A DNA stretch of 64,000 nucleotides from Nereocystis luetkeana (lineage: Eukaryota > Sar > Phaeophyceae > Laminariales > Laminariaceae). A program made the translations under genes and the position numbers. A model generated the notes under the pieces. That model worked only from the letters and a program-made list of their open reading frames with translations. It ran no database searches and was not told the DNA's origin. The stretch is from the NCBI GenBank assembly GCA_031213475.1, contig JARUPZ010000010.1, positions 11,579,917-11,643,916 of the forward strand, given 5' to 3'. Of the stretch, positions 57,579 through 64,000 are shown in pieces (positions within the stretch are counted from its first letter, which is position 1; each line of letters starts with the position of its first letter).

Positions 57579-58109
57579 TGTTATAATACTTAGATTGGGT
57601 GGGCGGTTGGTTAACCTGTCACGAGTAGCCCAACGGATTCACACACTTGGCGCATGGCGCCTATCGGCGGGACACGGGTCGTTCGTCGTGAGTTCGAATC
57701 TCTCGTCCACCAACGCGCTTTTTAACCCTTTTAGAACCGCAGTCTCGTTTTGGGGACAAACCACTCAAACTTTAAGTAGTATGTCCCCAAAACGGGACTG
57801 CGGTTCTAAAGGGGTTAAAGAAGAGTGAAATCTCCTCTTGTTGTCAAGAATCTGATAAAACACTCTTTCTGGGTCCCCAGAGATGCGAAGAACCGCTGTG
57901 GACTACTAATAGGCGCGTACGACCCCATACGAAGAAGGCCAACCCCAGAGATGGTGGAGAACCGCTGTGGACTAATACTAGGCAGGTACGGCCCCATACG
58001 AAGAAGACCACAAGGACCCCGCTGTTCCCAAGGGGGGGAGAGTGTTAGAAGGCTTATATGGAGTGATTAAGCTTTGACCAGTATAACCCAACAGACGAAG
58101 ACCTTCGCA
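57579..58109 (+). mobile_element. TRIM-like LTR element with a nested MITE B
   Basis: The 5' LTR (57579-57643) starts TGTTATAATACTTAGATTGG; the degenerate 3' LTR (58043-58109) starts TGTTAGAAGGCTTA. A purine-rich tract (AAGGGGGGGAGAG) touches the 3' LTR. Just inside the 5' LTR is TGGCGCATGGCGCC as a candidate primer-binding site, then a tRNA T-arm-like GTGAGTTCGAATCTCTCG. The interior carries a MITE B (57722-57817) and a ~70-bp tandem duplication (57890-58015). It lies inside a GGGTC-rich element (57444-58186). No coding capacity. Confidence 0.65.
57722..57817. mobile_element. MITE family B (~90 bp, CCCTTTTAG termini, TTAA flanks), best copy
   Basis: TTAA flanks CCCTTTTAGAACCGCAG on one side and CTGCGGTTCTAAAGGGG on the other. 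The CCC terminus and TTAA target are the piggyBac hallmark. Other copies: 1195-1294, 22207-22293, 25812-25905, 28228-28425 (split by MITE A), 30124-30215, 34737-35200 (split by a SINE), 35442-35536, 39637-39720, 49065-49150, 49355-49445, plus halves at 26803-26835 and 27110-27145. This copy sits inside the TRIM at 57579-58109. Confidence 0.8.
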
Positions 58110-58216
58110 TTGCCCTTAACATTACCATTACCCGACCCGGCCAGACCTGACCCCGCGAAATTTGACACGACCCGTGAACAGCCCTGCTAGTATAACAATA
58201 GTATATTTATAGTATA

Positions 58217-58326
58217 TTATTACGGGGGACCATAGTTAATAGGACCTATGGTATACATCAAAACCTATATGTTTAACCATTTTTACCAACAATATTTGGT
58301 CCTATTAACTATGGTCCCCCGTAATA
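58217..58326. mobile_element. MITE family A (~110 bp, TTACGGGGGACC termini), best copy
   Basis: The ends TATTACGGGGGACCATAGTT and AACTATGGTCCCCCGTAATA are near-perfect inverse complements. A TA flank suggests a Tc1/mariner-type target. The interior holds ACCTATGGTATACA and CAATATTTGGTCCTAT. Other copies: 1513-1622, 7222-7338, 20575-20690, 25576-25689, 28284-28392, 52930-53037, 53047-53162, 59039-59147, 60549-60657, 60851-60960. Two lie back to back at 52930-53162. Confidence 0.85.
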
Positions 58327-58546
58327 GTAGTACATGGTTCACTCGTGCTGACGGGTGTAGTTATTGTGTACCTCTGGTACCTCCTATCATATAATACTAA
58401 TATGTGACAAGAGGGAGGGACACACGCAGGTTTTTGTTCGCGTGCGGGTGTACCTCGAGGCGCCTATGGTAAGTGAGCGGCCGTGCGGACCGGACCGACT
58501 GGTTGGTGGCGCGAATCAAAACGAAAAAAGGGAGATATGTTATAAG

Positions 58547-58604
58547 GATTACCCTGGGCTGGGTATAATTGATCGATCGATTACCCACAGCCCAGGGTAA
58601 TCCT
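58547..58604. repeat. Hairpin, ~22-bp near-perfect arms
   Basis: AAGGATTACCCTGGGCTGGG is followed after a GATCGATC-containing loop by its inverse complement with one indel. It is isolated in the spacer, and its role is unknown. Confidence 0.65.
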
Positions 58605-58749
58605 TAAAAACACTCTTCCCCCCGCCCTCTGAACGGCGGGACCTTTGGGGCGTCAGAACCGTTTACGTCTGTACGCTGACCTACCCGCTTCGTTTCATTA
58701 CCTGGGGAATCAGGGAGATGTGTGTGTGTGTGTGTTTTCCCCTTAACAG

Positions 58750-58905
58750 GATCCAATTTGTTTCTGTGTGCGCCACAGCATCTTGTTCCACGCGGTGCCG
58801 TTAGCCCCCCCTAAACAACGTGCCGTTAAAAAAAAAGCGTTCGTGGATGCTCTCGGCATGGGCTGTGGGCGTCTCGCCAGCGCGTCCGAGCTGGATTTGA
58901 GGTAG
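58750..58905 (+). CDS. Candidate terminal exon, unknown protein
   Basis: A strong pyrimidine tract and acceptor (TTTTCCCCTTAACAG, ending 58749) precede a 52-codon open frame ending in TAG at 58903-58905. It has GC-rich third positions like the other exons and reads SILFHAVPLAPPKQRAVKKK then AFVDALGMGCGRLASASE. I do not recognise the family. No upstream partner exon was found, and the minus strand is also open here. Confidence 0.25.
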   Translation, partial: DPICFCVRHSILFHAVPLAPPKQRAVKKKAFVDALGMGCGRLASASELDLR

Positions 58906-59644
58906 AGGCTGGGGCACGCACGCACGGGCTTCTATCGCGGACCTATACTGTTCCATACCTGGTATAAAATAAGGGGGAAATATTGTTAGTAATCCCCCCC
59001 CTTTCCCCCTTTATTTCCTTGATTATGAAATAATGTTACTATTACGGGGGACCCTAGTTAACAGGACCTATGGTGTACATAAAAACCTATATATTTAACC
59101 ATTTTACCAACAATATTTGGTCCTGTTAACTGTGGCCCCCCGTAATAATATTAAATAACACACTCACTCACACTACGAGGGATGGGAAGTGGGGGGCTCT
59201 ACCTGTCAGACGCCTTCATTGTGCGCAGGGGGAGCTGTGGATGACATGGGCTCATATATACATGGACGCGTGGGCAGCAGCAAAAGCAAAGAGCATTCAC
59301 CCTCCTGCCGCGATTGTGTCATAATCATCATTAACCTGTCACAGAAAAAAGAAAAATCTGTGTGAATCAACCTCATGCACGATGAGGCGCAAAAAAAGTG
59401 CACGTACCAGATTCATACCAGGTACCTGGTATCACGTACATCAGTGCCAGATATTGGACTACATAGCAACGATTGCCCATTCATATGCAGCTGTGCGAGT
59501 ATTGGCACAGCACACAAGAACTACGCCAGAAAAAGTCGCCGCATCTCGTTCCTAACAAGGGACTGGGGCACCCGTGTCCGCGTTCTTTGTTTTGGTGGAA
59601 AAAACAAGGGGACGTTTTCAGCTTTTTCCCGGCTGGTCATGAGA

Positions 59645-59785
59645 TGGATAACGCCTGTGCAAGGAAATAGAATATTTCCTTTGCTCCTCCTCTTGCTTCT
59701 TCAGCTTGTCTTGCTCGAGCTTGCACCTCTTGGTTGCACCTCCGATTCCAGCCTGCTTTATCTCCAGCCCTGTAACATCGAACCT
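59645..59785 (-). CDS. Candidate minus-strand exon, charged coiled-coil-like
   Basis: On the minus strand, an acceptor-like TTACAG is followed by LEIKQAGIGGATKRCKLEQD and KLKKQEEEQRKYSISL. The Lys/Glu pattern suits a helix. No donor of usual form and no partner exons were found. It may instead be the 5' leader of the gene at 59875 read on the wrong strand. Confidence 0.2.
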
Positions 59786-59874
59786 GACTGACCTGGCTGA
59801 CACGATCAGGGTAGTGATAAGCGACTCTAGCACGCTTGCGCTGCCGGGGGCATGCTGTAAGGGCGGGAAAGAAC

Positions 59875-60079
59875 ATGCCAACAACTGATGAGGCAGGGTT
59901 TGAAGTAGGGAAGATGTCGTCGCCGGCCGACAGCAACACTCTTATTGCTCGTGCCGGCAGTCCGGATCAGAGCAGCGGCAGCAACAGTATGGTGACGCTT
60001 GTGTCCATGGACCGATCCAGGTTCGTAGTGGAAGCTTCGTCAATGTTAGAGTGCAAGCTCCTCAAGGCTATGGTGGACG
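59875..60079 (+). CDS. Skp1/Elongin-C-like BTB-fold protein, first coding exon only
   Basis: The ATG at 59875 opens 68 codons ending at a GTGAGC donor (60080), phase 1. After a Ser-rich leader, residues ~38-68 read SMVTLVSMDRSRFVVEASSM then LECKLLKAMVDG. This matches the first strand-turn-strand and helix of Skp1/Elongin C (xVxLxSxDxxxFxV...xIKxM). Those proteins are adaptors in cullin ubiquitin ligases, and Elongin C also acts in elongin. The rest of the fold, including the family's usual C-terminal ALELLMAANxL, was not found up to position 64000, so the gene runs on to the right or is broken. Skp1 versus Elongin C cannot be settled from this fragment. Confidence 0.5.
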
Positions 60080-63000
60080 GTGAGCCGAGACGACTGCGTC
60101 TGGACGATATTAGTTGATATTTTTACTGCGGCAAGCGGAGGATCGGCCGTTTTTTTTGTGAGGTCTTACGCTGTCATGCTCTTCAACATTCCGAGCCCTT
60201 CCGACGGGTACCAAGCCGTGCCAGCCATCGCTTACATCCCCGTTAGCAGAGCAGTAGCTTTATGATACCTGCCGGCCTTGTTGCTGCAACCAGCACCACG
60301 CGCACGGCGGCTGAAACTCCGAGCTACTGAGAACAGTCGAGCGGGTGTCGTGTGCTCACGCATGCAACAATCACGGCATCAGGGAGTATGTACCCACTGT
60401 GTTTAAATAGTATCAGTAGTACCTGGTACCAGGTACCTGGTATTAAGTAAGCATGAAATAGAAACTGTACTCGTACTCTGCGCGTACTACATTCCGTCTG
60501 ACTTGATCAACGTTTCCGAGATAAACGGAAGCTCCCTTGCACGAGTACTATTACGGGGAACGATAGTAAATAGAACCAAATACTGTGAGTAAAAATAGGT
60601 GAATATATAGGTTTTTGTCTATACCATAGGTCCTATTAACTATGGTCCCCCGTAATATTAGCATGATACATTCTGTATTACTACATGTTGGGACTTGAGA
60701 CAGGGGGAAATTGCCGCTAAGAAGTGATGATTACGTGGTTACAGCACTGGCCACTGCTGCGTTGTTGGGGCATAATGTGGCATTGTCGGTGTTCGAGTTA
60801 CAACGGTTGAGTGCAACGAGTCGTACGGCACCGGCTCGACATCATCCTGTTGTTACGGGGGGATATACGTAGTAAATAGGACCTACGGTACACACAAAGA
60901 ACAGTAAATTTACTTATTTCTACCAACATTATTCGGTCCTATTTACTATGGTCCCCCGTGGCAATCACATCCTAACATCCTATTAATAACATCCTACCAC
61001 AGGTACCGAAACTCGTTTTTTTCTGTCGGTTTTTAGTCCGTTTTTCCAACCGAAAACCGACTTTTTTATTTGTGGGTCTTTCGGTTGGAAAAATAAACCG
61101 AAACCGGAAAAACGACCCGGTTTTTCTCGGTCGTTTTTCCCCCTGTCCCCTACCCCAATAAAGCTTTCATATCTGTACGGGAACCCCTTCATAATTTTTG
61201 GATACATGCGCCACACGCGACACAGCCAGCACACAGCCCATAGCCAGCACGCAGCCCACATATCGCAACAGCATAGCAGTACGTATAGCAGCACGGCAGT
61301 GGCGGCAGGCAGCAGCTGTCGCACAGGGCACAGGGCACTGCTGTGCGCCGCGAGACTGCGAGGGATCAACCATGTCGAGTGCAGACGGCAGTGCTGGCTT
61401 CTTCGTTTGCTGCACTGCTGTCGCACTGCGACTATCGCCCTCTGCCTACAACAATGAATGCTTCTTCGTCTTCACAGCCCCCCCTTGAGCAACGTAGGCT
61501 GATACCTCATGGCTCATGGCGTTATCTGTATGCTGCAAGTTGTGTCTTCACAATCCTACGAGAAGGTTTTTATTGCAGCAACTAACTGCAGTATCTGTAA
61601 TTATTGTTTGGCTCAAAACATTAGCACGTCTAACGGGCCCCGTCTGACGTACCAGGATGATAGCTCATGTCGGCCTGTACCGTCTGGTGCAGCAGACGCA
61701 GGTACTGCAGGAGGGCCAGTTGACACCATACGAGCATATGTCACATTATGCCAACACATGCACATCGAGCCCTTCGAAACACTGACCATTCTAATGGGTT
61801 TGACGAGAAACCGACTGAGAAACCGACCGAGAAATCTTCGGTTTCGGTTTCGGTTTTGTTCGGTTTAAACCGACCGAAACCGACCGACGTTTTGGAGAAA
61901 AACCGAAAAACCGACCGAGCCACTTTTCACTTTCGGTTCACAACACTGGTAATGATGCGGATGACACAAAAGTCAAAGTTACCATTGCTTGGTCGCTATC
62001 TCGGCGTCCCATAAGGGTTGATAGTTAACAGTTTGCAAGATTCGATGAAAATCGACGAGCAGTGGGAATGCCGTGCGAAGCCTGAGAAAGGGATTTCGTG
62101 CCCGCAGTTTACTTGTATGTGCGATTAAAATGAAAGCACGTACCGGGGAGGGGGGGGAGGGACGACACCTGTGACCACGGCTTGTCCATATGGTCGCTGA
62201 GGGCAATACCTCCGAGAGCTGGAAAGTGAAAGTGACGAACAAAAAAAAACGTGAATACGAGCTGGGCCAGCCGAGGTGCTGATTTTTTGGTTGATCGGCG
62301 ATGCTCCGCTCAATAATACATATCGGGATGGGATTTTTTGACACCGTGTTGATCATGCCCCAACCGGTCGCCCCGGTGGTTCAAGTGGTTAACCTCGAAT
62401 TCTACTTGTTTGAGTCCTGGGTTCGAGCCCTAGGAGGGTCGGACTTTGACTTTATTTGCAAAAATAAAAAAAAGGGATTCAATTGTTGAGAGCGCCTTGC
62501 AGCGTGGGTAGGCACAATTCGATGCGAGTCGACGAGGGAAGAAAAGGCTGAAATCTTCTCGCGATAAAAATGAAGGCACGTACCGTAGCGGGAAGGGGGG
62601 AGAAGAGCCTGCTATGTGACCCCGGATCTGAGTTACGAGTTGGAAGGAGAGAGAGAAGAAGATGTGCGAAGATAATGAATGGGATGGAAAAAAAAAAAAA
62701 AAAAAAACGACAAACAGAAAAATTGCCTTTTTCTATTTGTTCGAGGGATATTACCGATACGACGATCCGAACAAATACAAAAACGGCCATAACTTGTCTG
62801 AAAGAAACAAAAATGAAAAGGGCGTGTTCTTCGCTAGTTTGCACATGCGGTTCAAATGTGAGGTTTAACTTTTGGATCGAAACTCGCAAAATTGAGCGGG
62901 GCATCGCAAAAAAACCCACGTTCCTCGTAATAACTTGGTTTATGCATGAAAATCGTGTTTTGGCAATATCTCTTGGTGGGTTGCGACTTGGGCAATGAAA

Positions 63001-63655
63001 GTAATATCGATCTTCTCCTAGGGTCTTGAGCTACGCCTCCACCAATTTTCGCCTTGATCGGTAACGAAGATTTTGTGGCGAATTTTGTGTTAAAAAATGG
63101 ACGTTTTTGAGTTTCCGTCGATAACTCGTCGAGATCGACTTGGATTATAAAAATATCATCATTTTAATATACTTTTTATTTCTGCGCGTGCAGTATAGTG
63201 TCGGGGGCAGTGCCCTCCAAATTTCGAGTCCAATTTCGCAGTGGTTCACGAGACACGACCTTCGGATGGTTTATTCATTTTTCGGCTGGCCCAGCTCGTA
63301 TACGTATACGAAAACTATCTCCGTTTTGTAATTATACGTGCGGTACGTATGACATGTGCGTATGAACGTATGCTTCCACTGCTGTACAGCAGTAATACCA
63401 GTATATAGCACGCTATATGATAACACAATACATGCAACCCCTCGGTTGATTTGTATGATGGCATAATGGCACGAGCGGTATAATGTCACGTATCATACGT
63501 ACTGGGCTGTTCGGGTTTGCACATATTTATCCTTTTTCACCACCCGGCATGGATGGACCCGGTTCCCATTTGCTACTTCGACCCCGTGGGCCCACCCCGT
63601 TTGACACCCTGCTCCCACTCTACTCACACACTACTCAGTGATGCAGAACACATAA
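60080..63655. other. Intron or spacer right of the Skp1/Elongin-C-like exon
   Basis: It contains two MITE A copies (60549-60657, 60851-60960), arrays of CCGAAA/CGGTTTTT repeats (61010-61140 and 61800-61935, possibly the two ends of one degenerate element), a SINE fragment (62035-62165) and a full SINE (62364-62707). No conserved exon was recognised. Confidence 0.5.
62364..62707 (+). mobile_element. tRNA-headed SINE with poly-A tail
   Basis: A near copy of 34819-35177 in the opposite orientation. The head is CCCCGGTGGTTCAAGTGGTT with box B GGTTCGAGCCC, the body contains TAGGCACAATTCGATGCGAG, and the tail is a run of about 18 A. No flanking duplication was confirmed. Confidence 0.75.
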
Positions 63656-63997
63656 TGTGAAGGTCTTAGTCCGTTGGGCTAAAGGTAAATGGTTAACCAA
63701 TCGCCTACCCAATCTAAGCCTCATAACACTCTCCCCTCCTGGAATGGATCGGATTTTAACGGGTCGACACGCCACCACACGCGGTTCCAATTTCTGGGGA
63801 TCCAGAAGCCTTTTTCAGGTTCTTGACATGAGGAAACTCACTTGGTCTTTGAAAAAGCGATTTCATGGTGGACGTGAGATTCGAACTCACGACCAGCGGC
63901 CCATGTTCTGCCGTCGTCGCCATTTGTGAAGGTCTTAGTCCGTTGGGCTAAAGGTAAAAGGTTAACTAATCGCCTACCCAATCTAAGCCTCATAACA
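63656..63997 (-). mobile_element. TRIM (miniature LTR retroelement), 342 bp
   Basis: Direct 73-bp LTRs at 63925-63997 (5' on the minus strand) and 63656-63728 differ at 2 positions. They begin TGTTATGAGG and end CTTCACA (TG...CA). Two bases after the 5' LTR is TGGCGACGACGGCAG, a candidate tRNA primer site. A polypurine tract AGGAGGGGAGAG abuts the 3' LTR. The 196-bp interior holds GGTCGTGAGTTCGAATCTCA, which resembles a tRNA T arm and Pol III box B, and the LTR holds the box-A-like TAGCCCAACGG. Host flank on the right is cut by the window end, so the target duplication cannot be checked. Confidence 0.72.
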
Positions 63998-64000
63998 ATA

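Larger units (their letters stand above)
57444..58186. mobile_element. GGGTC-rich TIR element interrupted by a TRIM
   Basis: The left end CTTCGCGGGTCATGG and the right end CCCGTGAACAGCCCTG resemble the termini of 31112-32007. GGGTCGGGTC units lie at 57480-57578 and GACCCGG remnants at 58120-58180. The TRIM at 57579-58109 splits it. Confidence 0.5.
56009..58749. other. Spacer downstream of the MDC1-like gene
   Basis: It contains family D fragments (56085-56150, 56345-56600), the nested hAT/TRIM/MITE B stack (57444-58186), a MITE A (58217-58326) and the 58547-58604 hairpin. A short open segment after a good acceptor (57146-57182, reading LEALTLLMACE then stop) has no supporting exons. Confidence 0.5.

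Noticed and set aside
57600-57715. Possible tRNA gene with long variable arm (TAGCCCAACGG box A, GAGTTCGAATCTC box B)
   Set aside because: The acceptor stem pairs poorly, and the sequence is part of the repeated TRIM structure also seen at 63656-63997.
61010-61935. Possible TIR element between two CCGAAA/CGGTTTTT arrays
   Set aside because: The end similarity (CAGTGTT/ACTG with CCGAAA) is weak and no target duplication is visible, so it is reported only as arrays.

Overview
This is nuclear DNA from a eukaryote, most likely a microalga or other protist. The genes are broken into short GC-rich exons by introns of 0.5 to 11 kb, with GT-AG junctions and one apparent GC-AG intron. Introns and intergenic DNA are packed with transposon relics, minisatellites and homopolymer C/G runs. 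No bacterial operon, CRISPR array, rRNA gene or intact transposase or reverse transcriptase was found. I cannot name the species. A CtpA-type S41 protease beside a syntaxin-16 gene would suit a photosynthetic lineage, but this is inference.

Three gene models were rebuilt by joining exons whose phases and protein-family alignments agree. (1) Plus strand, <535..14440: the C-terminal 301 residues of a PDZ-S41 C-terminal processing peptidase in 8 exons; its 5' end lies left of the window. (2) Minus strand, 36262..17669: a complete 307-residue Qa-SNARE of the syntaxin-16/Tlg2/SYP4 family in 8 exons spread over 18.6 kb. (3) Plus strand, 36640..56008: a predicted 2006-residue protein with an N-terminal FHA domain, a very long acidic low-complexity centre in one 4.9-kb exon, and a C-terminal tandem BRCT. 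This is the architecture of the DNA-damage mediator MDC1. Genes 2 and 3 are divergent, with their start codons 377 bp apart. Genes 1 and 2 converge on a 3.2-kb repeat-filled spacer. At the right edge, 59875..60079 looks like the first coding exon of a Skp1/Elongin-C-like gene that runs out of the window.

The repeats fall into recognisable families: a ~110-bp MITE with termini TTACGGGGGACC; a ~90-bp MITE with TTAA flanks (piggyBac-like); a ~90-bp MITE with CACTCTGTCCG termini; a hAT-like element filled with GGGTC pentamers; an 830-bp TIR element; a tRNA-headed SINE; a miniature LTR element (TRIM) with LTRs, primer-binding site and polypurine tract; a GATC-rich TIR element; and a ~400-bp family of unknown class. 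A short motif, TACCAGGTA, is scattered throughout and interrupts several MITE copies.

The observations most worth following are: the MDC1-like gene, which keeps an SDTD motif, a TQxF motif and the RxxK phosphopeptide-binding signature; tandem copies of splice acceptors, an exon and a stop codon inside the protease gene; the TACCAGGTA insertions; the TRIM with a tRNA-like segment; and a foldback repeat whose two arms encode the same peptide.
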